Positions 12,501 to 25,984 of a DNA stretch of 64,000 nt are shown here, one piece after another (within the stretch, counting starts at the first letter, position 1; each line of letters starts with the position of its first letter). Origin of the DNA: Holacanthus passer (lineage: Eukaryota > Chordata > Actinopteri > Pomacanthidae); contig JAFREQ010000014.1 in the NCBI GenBank assembly GCA_025331565.1, forward strand, positions 9,008,501 through 9,072,500. The letters are read 5' to 3'. A program made the position numbers and the translations under genes. The notes beneath the pieces were generated by a model. That model had not been told where the DNA came from. It was given only the letters and a program-made list of their open reading frames with translations, and made no database searches.

Positions 12501-14107
12501 TGCATGCAGTGACAATGGCGCCTTCAGACAGGTGCATACACCCCCATCACCCTCCACCCATCAGCCTGCCAATGTGGAGCTTTTAGACCCTTTGCAATGC
12601 TAAACAGGGCCGCTGAGGGCTGGGACATTCCTGCGTAATGCCCAGCACCTGATATTCACACTCTGGTGTGTGTGTGCACCATCAGAACCAGGTATAAAAT
12701 AAACAATTTAAAATGAATGAGAAGGGCTCAGATTATAACATCATGTCAGAAAATCATCCATCATTAATAAAATACATTTAGTCTGCCAGTGTAAGAAATG
12801 ATAGTCCAGTAATGAATAACTTTATTTTTATGGCACATTTGATGCGCGCATGCAAAATAAAGCACTTTCCTTAAAGCTGCATGATGAAAAATGCAGATAA
12901 TCGTGATGATTACAATCAAATTAGGATAACAAACAATATATAATAGCAATAAAATAAGATATGATTTAAAAGGAACGCGATGACATAATTGTGGTTAAGA
13001 ATCAGTGCTTAAAAATGTGTTAAAATGTAAATGTGTTTTCTTTTCTTTCCTATTATTACTTTTTAAAAGAGCTTTGCATCTTGATCATAAAGATAACAAG
13101 AGTGCAGGTTTGATTTTGGAACTGCTCTCCGTTACGCACGCATGTTTTGGCACTTTTACGCATGCGACCAAAAAAAAAAAAGGAAAAAAAATCAAACACA
13201 TGAGACCCATTTCCTCTCAGGACGACTATCCTGGGTGGCTCATCTCATGCCACCTGAAGGCACAAGACTTAACAGGACCCTGTCTGGGTTTACATCATCA
13301 TATTGTTCCTGTCAGCTGGTCTAATTTGGCCTCGGATGACGCAGAGGAGACAGTGGCTCCTTTCATCCAAACTGGCTCGTTTCCCGCAGAGACGCTGAGG
13401 AAGAAGATGAAGCGAGTGCCTTATGTTTTGTGTGGAGGGGAGCGAAGAGAACAGAGGGTTTGTCTCTTGCACCATCTCAAAAATGTCTCCATCTCACCGG
13501 GGTGCATGAAAGCCCCCGAGGCGCACGACCACAAAAGCGCCACCATAAAGTGTCGCTTATTAGTCAGGGAATGAGTCTGGATGTTCTCACACAGCTGCAA
13601 AATGCACAACAGTATTAGATAAGAGAGATAGAAAATAAATGTTATATATCAGAGAGCAGTCAGATTGAATTATAACCAACCTAAATGTCATGTTAATGGG
13701 AAATAATCTCCACTTTTACATGGATGTTTTTTCAAAGTAATGAGCTAATTATCTCACAGCTGTGTGTGTGTGTGACTATACAGTACAACAGGACAGCATA
13801 TAGCCATCCACCTCACACAGACAGACAGTGTGTGAGCCGGCAGAGGACGCTGCAGCCTCACTTTGCCACGACACGTTTAGTGAAGGAATGCACAGCGCAG
13901 AAATGTGCAAGATTGATTGATTTCTTTGCCTGCAATGTTTTCATGGATCTGATTCTTGTGCACAAATAAAACCCAATCTTGCACGAATTTCACTTTGAAT
14001 CGCCATTCGCATTCAGTGACAATATGGGCGTGCATGTGCGCAAAGAGTGAGCCATCAGAGCCGTGAAATGCGCAATTAGATTTGCGCTCCTTCCGCAGCT
14101 TTTGGCC

Positions 14108-14206
14108 GGGGCACCTGTGGAGAGCGGCGCCCTGACGCACGGGGTGTGTCTCTGGGCGGAGATGTGCCCACCCACCCCGCTGCTTCTCCCCTCTGCTTAC
14201 TATATG
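14108..14206 (+). promoter_or_regulatory. snai1-like core promoter with E-box and TATA-like box
   Basis: A TATATG box at 14201-14206 lies about 130 bp before the start codon, in a locally GC-rich, CpG-containing stretch (14030-14180). A CACCTG E-box at 14112-14117 is the exact hexamer bound by Snail zinc fingers; Snail genes are known to repress their own promoters through such sites, so negative autoregulation is plausible. The transcription start would fall near 14230 by TATA spacing. The elements are visible; their function is inferred. Confidence 0.45.
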
Positions 14207-14332
14207 AGGAGGCAACTTTGCTATCCGTCAACAAGATCCGACTGGAGCCTGCAGCTGTGTGTGAAGAAGAGGTCCGTGGATCTGACTCCTCCGTGGGAAT
14301 TATTTCATTGATCAGAGAAGCCGGACATCAAC

Positions 14333-15825
14333 ATGCCTCGTTCATTCCTTGTCAAGAAGTATTTCTCCAACAAGAAGCCGTACTACAGGGAGAGCCAGCT
14401 GGAGAGCCAGACTGGTAAGTTTTTTTTTCCTCACTGATTGAGTGAATTTGACGCATCTGTGATCATATTTGACATGTTGAGTGAATCAGTCATGAAAAGC
14501 TTTTAAAAAGGTTTATCAAGTTACCTTCAGGTGCAGAACGAGTCTATGCTGCAGATAAGATGGACATGCATGTAGCTTTTCTTGGTGTTGTTTTTTTTAG
14601 AGAAGTGGTCACCTGGCAAATTCACTAATGGAAAAGCAGGATGGATGAGGGTTGTGTTGAAAGCAGGCTGTAACAAGACACTGAGAATGAAAACGAGTTT
14701 AGTGCTTTATTGGATTATCTGTCCATTTATCTGACAATCCACCTTCCCTCTGTGTTGTCAGCTTTTGTCCCAGAAAGCTTTCCACTGGCTGAACTTCCTA
14801 CGCAGAACAACACCTCCGCCCTGACCTGCTACCCCACCAGCCCCTTCTTCAGCAGCGTGGACACCCTGCCGGCGCCCCTGTCCCCGATCACCCCCGTGTC
14901 TCTGTCCCCGTCACCGCTGGGCCCTCTGGACCTCAGCAGCTTCCCCTCCAGCGGCGGCAGCAGCAGCAGCAGCACCAGCGAGGAAGAGGAGAACGGCACT
15001 TCAGACCCTCCCAGCCCGGATATCATCCAGAACATCTACCACTGCCTGCACTGCAGTAACAGCTACACCAGCCTTTCTGCACTGTCCCACCACCAGCTCT
15101 CCCACTGTGCCCCCCTGCAGCAGACGCCCTCTCTGCCCTCTGAGGCCTCAGCACGCCCGGCCTTCCACTGCAAACACTGCCCCAAGGAGTACACCAGCCT
15201 GGGGGCCCTAAAGATGCACATTCGCTCACACACTCTGCCCTGCGTGTGTCCCACCTGCGGCAAGGCCTTCTCCAGACCGTGGCTGCTCAGAGGACACATT
15301 CGCACACACACAGGTATGCACCGCCACTTTTCACATATGTATGTCAGAGTAATCGCAAGCTCTGTTGGCTTGTAAATGCAACAGCGGATTGCAGCTCGTG
15401 CTCATTGATATTCATTGGTGTCTCCTGACGTGTGAGCAAATGCTACTGCTTAGCGTGGTGCAATCTAATCTCTCAGCCTCATGAATAAAGGCCATCCGCA
15501 TTAAGTAAGTTAGGGTAGTGTTCCTGCTCTTTTGTTATCTGTAGGTCATTTCAAAAACAATGGCCAGAGGTACACACCTTTTGGCCTGCTAATGAAGTGT
15601 TTTCCTCCTGCTAACGGTTTGGTTTTTTTTTTCTTTCATCCAGGTGAACGCCCGTTCGCCTGTCAGCACTGTAACCGGGCCTTTGCCGATCGCTCCAACC
15701 TGCGCGCCCACCTGCAGACCCACTCTGAGGTGAAGAAGTACCAGTGCAGCTCCTGTGCACGGACCTTCAGTCGCATGTCCCTGCTGCACAAACACAATGC
15801 CTCTGGCTGCTGCCCTGCCTCATAG
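14333..15825 (+). CDS. snai1: Snail-family zinc-finger transcriptional repressor
   Basis: A nuclear repressor of the Snail family, which binds CANNTG E-boxes and drives epithelial-mesenchymal transition, mesoderm and neural-crest programmes. Three exons: 14333-14414, 14762-15313 and 15644-15825, giving 271 aa. Exon 1 encodes the N-terminal SNAG motif MPRSFLVKKYF, which recruits LSD1/HDAC corepressors in this family. A Ser/Pro-rich linker follows (about residues 29-120, with a poly-Ser then Glu run). Five C2H2 fingers follow, beginning YHCLHC, FHCKHC, CVCPTC, FACQHC and YQCSSC; the last ends with a C2HC-type GCC tail. The phrases LGALKMHIRSHTLPCVC and FSRPWLL are family signatures. The start codon opens the SNAG motif, and the phases join cleanly (Thr-Ala, Thr-Gly-Glu-Arg-Pro). 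Paralog assignment (snai1 versus snai2 or snai3) is less certain; SNAI1 and SAMHD1 share chromosome 20 in human, which mildly favours snai1. Confidence 0.93.
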
Positions 15826-16548
15826 ATAGATGCACATTCCCGGAACTGCTCTCATGAGCCAGTTGAAGCTGCTTGCTTGTCTGTCCCCCTCCCTGATTAA
15901 AGCCAATATACCCAGAGGACACTGGACAGATTTGGTGCCAGCTCACCCATAATCGGACACCTTCTTAAGTGCCTTTAATTTTTCAGGATTTATGTAGATT
16001 TTTTTTGAGGTCATGTTGGTATTCACGGCACATTTTTGCTGTGTCCTGTCAACTGTGTGTATGCGTGTGCGATTTGAGGGCAGCTGGACATGCAGTTAAT
16101 TCCCAGGAAACTCCATCGGTGCCGGCCGGTCCGGGACTCTGGCCATGTTGCAGCTGCTTGGGTGTGTTTGTGTGTGTGTATGTGGGGATGTCATTCCTCA
16201 CCATACTATACATACATGGCATGTGTGTGTGTATATGAGCAAGTGTGTGTGTTGAGACAGCTGCCTGTGTATAGTGTACTGTGGAGGCAGGGCGCTGAGA
16301 GACGTGTTAGCTGTGACCTCGACGACAGGTGACCCTCGGCCCGCCCCTCCTCATACCTCGCTCATTGTGTGTTACGGGACATGAAAGGACCACTTAAACT
16401 TGACCAAAAAAACACAACTGTCCTTCACCAATATTGTCATTTTACAGTCAAAATTAGATTTGCAAAATTACACACTATAGTTTTTATGAACCATTTTGTT
16501 GAAAATGCCTTTCAAATGGAAATGCTGTGCCTTTTTCTGCCACATGTA

Positions 16549-16554
16549 AATAAA
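16549..16554 (+). terminator. AATAAA poly(A) signal of the snai1-like gene
   Basis: AATAAA about 725 nt after the stop codon, at the end of a T/A-rich stretch and followed by a GT-containing sequence. A weaker ATTAAA lies at about 15896. Either could end the transcript. Confidence 0.45.
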
Positions 16555-19500
16555 AGCTTTGTTAAAAAAAAACCCTGCTGTGGACCTACTTATGTGCTCT
16601 GACATCAATTAGTATTTCAACAGGCATTGTATTAACTCACAGCTCTAAATGAGGTCATCAGGACAGACATGACAGTTTCTGAATTGGAAGATAGAGGTGT
16701 GTGTGTGTGTCAGGAGGAGAAGAGGCAGGTTTGTGTGATGTTGAGTGATAAGAGGAACACCTGCACACACCTGCCAGGCTGTCAGCACACATGGAGAACA
16801 CATGCTGAAGAGGGGGAGGGGGGTGCAGAGACTGACTGCAGGTGGGAGAAACAAAAAAAAATTGTGGCATAAAGAAGATGCTGAGCAAGAAAAGTGATCC
16901 TCTCAAGGGCGGGGAGAAAGTCGGTGTGAAATTAGCTGAGTGTGGGAATCCCACTGACCCACTTCCTGCTGCAGGAACGATCACAGATGGAAGCAGAAAA
17001 CTTTAGGCTCAAGACCAACATATACACCCCCGGAGAGTCTGGCTGCGGACGGCGAGGCAGAAACTCAGGACCGACACAGATCCCGCTCAGTCTGCGCGGC
17101 CATCTGCTCAGTCATGGTTAAACTCGGGTTACCTTGTAGGAACTTTTGGAGGAAGTGTGTGCCTGTGAGCCCAGCTGAGGGTGAACATCCAGGGTGCACA
17201 TATGGCAGCAATGTGTCTACAATCCACACTGCCCTCCTGACCCACACACACTGACGCCAGCATGTCTTAGTGAGGTAACAACGCTTTTCCTCCAATAGCT
17301 CTCAGTGTTGAGAGGTGGATGTGAGCCGGGGGGGGGCTCTCAAAAAGCTCGGGATCAGGTTGCATGACTTAGCTTGCCCAATGTAAACAGTGCTCGTGCA
17401 TGCATGTGCACGCTCGCAGCCACACACGCACACACATGCAAACACACTGAATGAAGAGCGTTGCTTTGATCAAGGGGGATTTTTCATTTGTCTGTCTATA
17501 CCACTCTAGGGCTGTTTTGAAGCAAGAGGTGAGAGTCATTTAGCTGCTGCACACCTACTCAGGCGGTGAGTCACAGAGGCAGAGAAGCAGGCCACGGGGG
17601 ACTGAACTCCGCTTGAACTGCCGACAGTGTCAGCTTTGGTGGGCGAAGAGAAGGGGCAGCAGGGTTGGATGAGCTAAAAGATGGAGAAGACACGTTGCAT
17701 GTCAAATGCTTTTGACGATGTCCCATTTTCTCCTTCTGATGTCTAAACTCGAGCTCCACAAACTCATACAAAACATGCCCCTAAACAAACTGTCATTTCT
17801 GATGTGTTCCAGCCTTTTTTGAAATTCAACTCTGACATCTTGCTAGGGGGACATTTTTCTGGTTTGCGGTGTGTAGGAGGCAGTCTATCAACCCTGTAGC
17901 TTTGAGGCAATGAGATCACTGGACCTGCCACCTTTCCTTTTCAGCGTGTGCTTATGTGTGTGTGTGTGTAATATCATATTGGTGTTTTAATGATCGCAGC
18001 GTCACGCATGCGGCCCCTGACTAATGTGACATTCCTGAGCCATTAGTGACAGACATACAATACCGTCATCTAACAGAGAAAGAGGCCTTGCTCTGTCTGC
18101 CGTCCCTGCAGTCTGCTTTTGAGTCAGAGTAATAATTTGATTTTCCTGTAACAGGAAATAATGTTATGCTGACCTAATTATAAAGATAAGGGGGATTACC
18201 ATTCATTTTAATTTCTCACATGTGTTGTTCCCATGGAAAGAATGTCTCAGCATTATTGCTTCACTCAATAATGAAAACAATAAAAATGAAATTGCCCCTT
18301 TTTGCAGAACTGGAAACTCGGCTGTTGCTTCATGAATTCAACTTAGGTTCTGTGTGCACTAAAGCTGATGTTTGACAGTTTACAGCTGGAGTGCCATCAT
18401 CAAATATATGCCTCTCTCCGAACAATCATCCTGTTTAGAGTTGCAAGTGGAGCATCGCATGTGTGTAACAGAGACGATTACAGGGCTGTATAAACTCCAC
18501 TCTCTTGACTTGAGCAATGAGAAGCAGCGCTGCACGTCAACGACGAAACAAACCTTTTCCGATGTGCTGAACTAACATCTCTGACAGCCAAAATCGCAGT
18601 TGTCTCCCTTTACCTCTCGGCTCTCAGCGTATGTGTCTGTGGGGATGTTTGGGACACAGGAAGCAGCGTGTCAGTCTTGTATAAACACAGCTCTTCCAAA
18701 AAGTGCTGATATAATGCATCTGGGTGCGGCTACAGCTGTTTGTGTGTACACAGATGTATGAGTGTGTTTGTGGGTCTCTGGGAGCTGTGGACGTCTCTCG
18801 TTCATATCAGGGAAGAGACAACGTACAGTATATTGCTCAAATCAGACCTGGCAGGGGTTTCAGAGCTGAATCACTGGAGGATCAGATTCGAGCCAAGAAG
18901 GTTAAGTCACTGGGTTAAAGTTTCAAAACCTCTTACAAGCTGCTGCACTCTTACACAATGTCACTGCCCAAAGCTTCGGCGCCAACCTCTTCTGCTGGAG
19001 CTCTCGTCTACCATTGTCCTTTAAAAGACAGTAAAAAAAAAATCTAGACTTTTAGAGCCTGGATAAAACGCACATAGGAGGTTTGAAGGAGAGGGTGAGC
19101 TGGGGATAAGAAGATGATAATGGGAGGTGAAAAAGACGAAGCAATGAGGTAGAAGAGATTGGACACTTGGGGGGAGGAGGGAGGGAGGGTGGGTGGGTTG
19201 GTGGGTGTCTGGTGAAGAATGAGTGTTTCTGTTCGAGGGCCGTTTATCAAATCAGTGGGGAGTAGAATTTGCTGAGGAATGCCACATGTTGCAATGCTGA
19301 CTTGATCAATGACACGGGCCGTGAGGGCAGGGAGATACGCTCTGCACGGATGCTTTTCTTGTGAGAGTTTTCTGCAATTCTGGATAGTTTCAGGATTTCG
19401 TTAAGCCTTAATATGCACACCGACATGGAGGCTTCTGCGCACACAAAGAGCTCACATCTCTGGACAAATAAACCGGTTTTACCCAAGGACAGGATATGGC

Positions 19501-20149
19501 CTCTAGGAGGGGGTACACGCCATTTCCTGCCCACCTCCGCACTCCTGCTGTCCCCTTCAATGGTGTGTGTGTTATGTGGCTGGTGCTGTGTTTCCTCCTA
19601 AACACAGACCCTCTCTGTCCCACGGGGTCAGAGGGTAGAGGATGAGCCATAAAGGGACAGGAGAGTAAACAGATGAGATATGTTGTGTAACAGAGGTTTT
19701 CGACTTTGTGCCATTCGGAGCCACAGGTTTCCACTGTACCCAAATAGTTAAGGGTTGAAATATGTTCACTCACGCAATATGGATAAAATCAGGTGTTGAC
19801 ATAAATAGTCAAACTGAGAAACAGTTTATAGATAAGACAAGCAGAATTTCTATTATTGGGCTAATCAAGCTAATTAAATCCACTCCCTCCGAGTCACAAT
19901 GCAAAATAGTATATTCCATTATCTCTTAAAGCAAACTCGCTGAGCTTTAATGCAGAAATCTGTAAGCAGATACAGTGAAGTTGAGAATCTTCCCATGAAT
20001 GAAGAAACCAGTCATGCTTGAATGTAAATCTTGTGGTATAAATTACTGGAGGTGAAAGATGTGATATATCGTCACATCATTCTTAAGAGACAGTATTAAT
20101 GAAAGTAGAAATTCTGGTGAACTTAACAGTGACTTAAACACACACAAAG

Positions 20150-20455
20150 TAATTAACTACTGTATGTTCGCTCAAGTAACTGTATTGACACAAGTTTTAA
20201 GGTACTTGCAGTTTACTTCAGTGTAATGTAACTTACTGTCAACGTTAAAGTTCTACTACATCTTAAAGAAAATACTGTACTTTTACTACATTAATCAGAC
20301 AGTTATAAATATATATGTTAAGATTAAGATTTTACATATGAAAGTGGAAGTCTGAATGCAGGACTTTTCCTTGTTATGAGTATTTTTACATGGTGGTATT
20401 GCTACTTCTTCTCAAGTTAAAAGCTCTGAATACTTCTTCCACCACCGCATGTAAT
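20150..20455. repeat. fish dispersed repeat
   Basis: Recognisable phrases: 'gattaagattttacatatga', 'gaatgcaggacttttccttg', 'catggtggtattgctacttc' and the end 'gaatacttcttccaccaccg'. Same family as 9424-9530 and the outer part of 31866-32735. Boundaries approximate; class not assigned. Confidence 0.55.
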
Positions 20456-23400
20456 TGTACACACAGCGGACAAACAGAGGCTCTCCATGTCACAGCGACC
20501 TCGGGCTCGAACATCACACATCTCCGAGTCTGATCTCGCAGGCTCCTGCCATCTGGCACAATTACGCATTATCTGATTAATGTTATGTAATGCAAATGAA
20601 AAGGGAGACAGTGTGGTTTACTGTGTGGTGGTACACTGGAGGAGATGGTTTAAATACTTTGTGAAGTGCAGATAACTTGTGTTTCTCTGTTTCACGATAG
20701 TTTCCCATGTTGTTTCAATAGCGGGGGGAGCTAAAAGCTGATGTGCATTCAGCTTCGAAAATAAAAATATTCATCATAAAGATCTGACATTCTGTACTTT
20801 CCATCGGTGCCCTATGCTCAAGAATATACAAGCAGTGTTGAAGTACGTGAAAAGAAAGTATCTGTATCTTCTATTAAAAGTTGTTCTACTTTCCAGAGCA
20901 CTTGTTCCAGCAGCATGACTTCACAGCCCCGCTACGCCCACATTTGTTGCGAAGAGCAAAATCATTGTGGTTGCACCAGTGGTAATGTGACCGTGGCTTA
21001 ACACACTTCATTTCACTGATTAGCACACGTCCAGCCGCAGAGGAGGGGGTGAGCCAGTGAAATACAGGGATTACTTGGAGGAGGGGGGCTCCCTTTGGGC
21101 TTTGATTTACTGAGAGCTGTTGCTTAATAAGGACCCCCTGAAATCACGCTGCACGCTCAACGCACAGAACTCTCAGAGGCATCTGCTGAGATGTGTTTCG
21201 ACTGTGAGCCAATCGGGCTTAAACGTGGTGCAAGAAAAGGAGTGTCTGAGCCGAATGTGCACAAACCACACACAGAGTGAGCCAGGCAGTGGCCAGCAAG
21301 TCTTGACATGAGAGACTAAGAGAGTACTGACAGAGAGCAGGATATGTGGAGAACACATACTGGTGGTGGTGGTGGGGGGGGGTGCTAAGAAAGCAGGTGT
21401 CAGAATAGATATGAAAGAATGAGTGACACAGTGAATTATAATAATAAGAGGGGTATCAAAATAGGAAGAGCGCTGTTGTGTTTTTCTTGGACCTCTGGAT
21501 GCTTCTGTGTTAAACCTGGCAGCTGACAGCAGAAAATCACCTGTGCTGACTCTTTTCCTTTCATTCATCCCTCTCTCTTCTCTCACCCTCGCCCCATGTT
21601 GTGTCATTCTTTCTCTCCCTCTTATTTACCACAGGTACTCAGGTATTTGCCCCCAGGGTGCTGCTTCTGGTGCTGAGAGGTGCAAGGTGCACTTTTGTCC
21701 TCCTGTCAGGACCTGTGTGGGCCCAGGGGGGCGCCAGCCGAAGGACCGGGACAGTTCTATTGTCCCGACGCATTCCACTCAATGAAGGATATGGTAGGGA
21801 GGGTGTTGGGTAGACGGGGGGCCAAGACGGGTGGAGATCAGTCTTTAAGTTGGGGATCTAGAGTTTGTGTGTGTGACTGCAGAGATCGCCTCCCCTCTCC
21901 TCCTCCTCCCTCCTTGTCCCGTCCTATCCTGTCCCTCGAGGAGCCGCAGGGCAGGCGAATGCACCTGCCTGAAATCCACACCCCAGGGCCAGACGCCTAT
22001 CTCCCCCATCTCCAAGGTTTTACAGAAACACCGCATGTGCCACACACACTGGTGTACGCTTACGCACTTTCAAAAAAGGGAGCACAGAGGGACATCAAGC
22101 TATATCTGAATGTGAAATCGACTGAAAAAGTTTAGGAATCACTCAGAATGGATTAATGCACATTTGTTTTTATTGAATCTCCAAACAATATGTAAATAAA
22201 GGAGAGCAGAACTGATAAAATAAAGAGCTTCAATGAACAACCACGAGCCTTGAAAAGAAATCACCTGGACACAAATGCAGCTGTTTTCTTTATAGTCTTA
22301 TTCAATCCTTTCTAATCAGTATATTCTAAAGAGGTAAAAGTTGAGCTATTTGCTCCCTTTTTTCAACAAAACAACAAGCCACGTGATCCACAGTGATCAT
22401 GGAGACACTTAAGCCACCGTGCATGGAAAACAATAATTAATCACATCCAGAGAAATGTTCTGCTCGCTGCCCCTTTTCTCTCTGTCACACACACTTTTTC
22501 ATGGTAACCAAATCTCCATGTAGAACCTTGTGTTGTGTGTCCCCTGCCCACTTCATGCCCCCCCCCACCTCTCACATAATGATCACATTACTTCGCCACA
22601 GAGTTGAGCTTGCCATGTTTTCTTTGGCACAACAAGAATCGGCCCAGGTTTGTCATGGTGAGCACACATTGCACGAGAGGCTGGTTGGCTTAACGTTGCA
22701 TGTCAGAACACATGGTCAGGCTGATGTGCATGCTTGTGTGTGTGTGTGTAACTAGAGCCTCTTGTGCAAGTAGGGACAGGTGTGTCACCACCTGACCACA
22801 CCCCTGGGCCACACGGCACCTCCTGTCCCTAACACCTGTCCCCTTCGTCTGTGCAAAGACCTGTATACCCCTCCTCTCTCTGTCTCACACACACACACAC
22901 ACACTGGCTGAGGTTTGTCTGGGAGGAAGGCAGGTTGCTGGACTGTGACGGAGCGAGGGGGATCGGATCAGGTGGTCTGGTAGCCGGTTTGTCTTGAGTA
23001 TCCACACAGCTGTCCCTCTGAAACTAGAACTCCACCGAAGCTTCCTGCCTCAAACTGCCTGTCTGTCCTACAACATGGGGTCATCTCTGCCCACACGGTG
23101 ACATCGCCGCAAGCTGTCGGAGAGCCTCCTCAGGCCATTGCATCCAAATGGCAACAGATGGGGACGTATCAAAACATATCTCCTCTGTGTCCAACTACAA
23201 CAACAGTTCTCTTAATTTTGAAGTTTTCATCATTTTTACAGATCAGGAATGAGGATTTTAATCATCAATTTCACTGTAATCCAGTGAAACACAAATGCTC
23301 AGATTTCACATAAAAAAAAAAAACATGCCAAGATGAAACGTGATGACCTGAATCATATTGTGAGGGGAATTCTACATAATTAAGTCATAATGTTCAAAAT

Positions 23401-23490
23401 CTTCTTCAAGTTTCTCTACAATTGTCTCATTGCACTAATTCTTTCTAAGTACTCATAATGTCAACAGTATCTGAATGTGTGAATCTGAAT

Positions 23491-23541
23491 CTGTGAATTT
23501 CCCCACTGTGGGATGAACAAAGCTTTATCTTATCTTATCTG
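23491..23541 (+). mobile_element. 3' tail of a non-LTR retrotransposon (plus orientation)
   Basis: The sequence 'tttccccactgtgggatgaa' followed by 'caaagctttatcttatctta' is the 3' end motif with a TTATC (GATAA) repeat shared with 34066, 44149 and 62751, where it lies on the opposite strand. Only about 50 bp remain. Confidence 0.6.
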
Positions 23542-24454
23542 AAACACATGGAAGTTGTGCATGAAGTCTCTGTAGAACTTTATTTGTTTCATTACTTTAC
23601 TTATATATGTATTATTTGTTATTCTTTCTATCTATCTTATTTCAAGCTTTATCATGTTTATGTGGAATTTTGATTGTATTTATTGTATCTATTCGGTTAT
23701 GTAACTCATCTTCCTTTATTTCTGCTGTGGTAGCTAATTATTGTAAAATGTTAAGAAAGAAAAAAAAACATAAAAGTTCAGATCAAGCATTTTGAAAACA
23801 ACTCACAGTTTTACAATACATAATGATAAAGTTAAAAATGTGTAAGCTATCACACTGTACCATACTCTGAATGTCTTTGTAAATTGAGATTATTATGGAA
23901 AACTACACATTAACATTAACTTTACACATGTACACACATATGTACATACAATACTGTCCACACACTTACATGCACAAATAATATTCACTACTATTAAGGT
24001 CTTCATATCAAGATTAAGATCAATTTGTTCCTTTCTTTTTTAAAGTAGTTTCTAAATGTGTCAGATAATCTCATATGAAAGTGGCAAATTTTGTCAGATT
24101 CCTGGGGTTTTCCTTTTGATGTTATAAGTCTAATCAAAGGTCAAATGAAGTGAAAGTTTGATCCGCCACTGTGAAGGAGCTGATGCAGTTTTTATATGCA
24201 AAGAACTCTCAAGTGAAAATCACAGCATGGCAGAAAATTGGATAATATGTCTCAACTGAGGGTTTGTTTATAACCTGTGTGATCACATGGCTGACGGTGT
24301 TGCTCGGCCCGTTGGACTCCTTTCCAGTGATGTCACTGCATCCTCAGATCTTGACCGAAGTTGGCGAGTTAAATGCTGTCATAACTGAATAAACTGATGG
24401 CCTGAAATATGAAATAAGACCTGGGTTATAAACAGACGAATTTACCTTTAGGTA

Positions 24455-24456
<2 letters not shown>

Positions 24457-24507
<51 letters not shown>
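24457..24507. repeat. compound (TG)n(AG)n microsatellite
   Basis: About 34 nt of TG repeat joined directly to about 17 nt of AG repeat. A separate (AC)n tract lies at 24687-24717. Confidence 0.95.
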
Positions 24508-25984
24508 AAGGGAGGGAGAGGTCAAAGCAGCCTGAAGGCCATTGTAAATTCCTCCCTGGCTCAACCAAAGACATTCTTCTCCACTGTTTTTCTTTCTAAT
24601 CTCTATGCTCAGATTACCAGCTAGAGGGCCCGGCCAGATGAGAGGAGTACAGGGTGGCATGCATGCACACATATGTGCCCAAACAAGCACACACACACGC
24701 ACACACACACACACACATAGACCAGCTTCACAGACATGCCACCATCTACTGAAGGCCCCTGCAGTATGATGTGTTTACTGGATGCTGCAGTGCGTTAAAT
24801 CACTTCCACCTGGTACGTCTCTATTGACTGAAGCTCAATTCGGTGTCACACAAATGAAATAAAAACACACCAACACACTGAAGTCATTACCTGAGAGCTT
24901 GTTTTTTGAAACCCAGAGAAAACAACCCCCTGTGGAGACGACTGAGAGGATTCCCACATGACAGCCACCCAAAGACACACACACACACACAAACACACAA
25001 AACACAGTAAAGCCTTCCCAGATGTTTCACTGGAGTGATGCCGCTCCACTGAGCTTCACTGTTAGATTTGATCACAGTCAGGTAAAACTCATTAAGTAGC
25101 TGGTGCAGTTAATTTTCTCATCTGCAGAATGAGCAAAGGTTTTGCTGTCGTGTAAAATGTGAGCATGCAGAGCGAGGCAGAGAGTCAATTTCACACCAAA
25201 ATATTTTGGATTGTAACGCATGGCTGTGAACATATATGGAATGGAAAGATATAAGGAAGATAAACTGTATTACAATTTGCTGTCAAATGGCACATATTAG
25301 GAAATTAAATGGGTCTGAATGAATGCATAATAAGTTTGATCTCCCCTTTAACTTTACTTATTAGTGATTATGCTACACCTGTATATTTCATATTCCGGCT
25401 CTGTTACAAAGACCCTGCCAGTTTTCAGATAACTTGAGATCATATTTCCATATTAGTTCTGACACCAGCTACCTATAAATCATTGCTGTTTCCACCTAAC
25501 AACAGGGCATCCAGCGGAAAGACAATGGAGGGAAACAAAGCAGAGACGATGTTTGAAAAATGCCAACATTTTCTAAACTCCATTACAACCCAAAAATATC
25601 TGTCTTGGTTTGGAAAAGTTGGTTTTGTAATCAAATAAAAGGTGGCTGTAATGACATTACACCGTCTGCCAATGCAATGCTTACGGCAAAGAGTCACACT
25701 GGTAGGAAAGGCTCGCAGGGTGCTGGAGGAGCAATGTGTAATGGAATTACAAGGCAATATCACATGTTACTGGGAAATCACGGATAATGTCAAAGCATCC
25801 TGAATGAATGGATATATATGAATTTTAGTCAGGTTAAAATGTTAGTAAAATTGCCAGCTCTGTATTTGAATAAGTAAAAATGTTAATTTCGGGTGTCTCT
25901 GTGAAAACATTTCCTCTCATTTGATCTCTTTTTACTTTTTGAAGTTCAGACTCAAGAGTTTCAAATGATGTCGAATTTTTATGA

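Larger units (their letters stand above)
4226..14100. other. non-coding region with repeats, no gene recognised
   Basis: Nearly 10 kb of AT-rich DNA between the tRNA and the Snail-family gene. The longest open frames (11417-11911 +, 11696-12163 -, 13005-13574 +) overlap one another or lack splice-bounded structure and recognisable domains, so I treat them as chance. Identifiable content is listed separately: microsatellites, a MITE, a fragment of another dispersed repeat and two CTCF-like motifs. The last 1-1.5 kb, which is not obviously repetitive, could hold cis-regulatory DNA for the Snail gene. Confidence 0.55.

Noticed and set aside
13005..13574. 189-aa open frame upstream of the snai1-like gene
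   Set aside because: It runs through an A-tract giving poly-Lys, overlaps frames on both strands, and has no family resemblance. Regulatory DNA is more likely than a gene.
21173..22135. Cluster of 60-151 aa frames on both strands
   Set aside because: Composition follows GGT/CCT-rich low-complexity sequence, frames overlap in all phases, and no splice-bounded exon or known domain is present.
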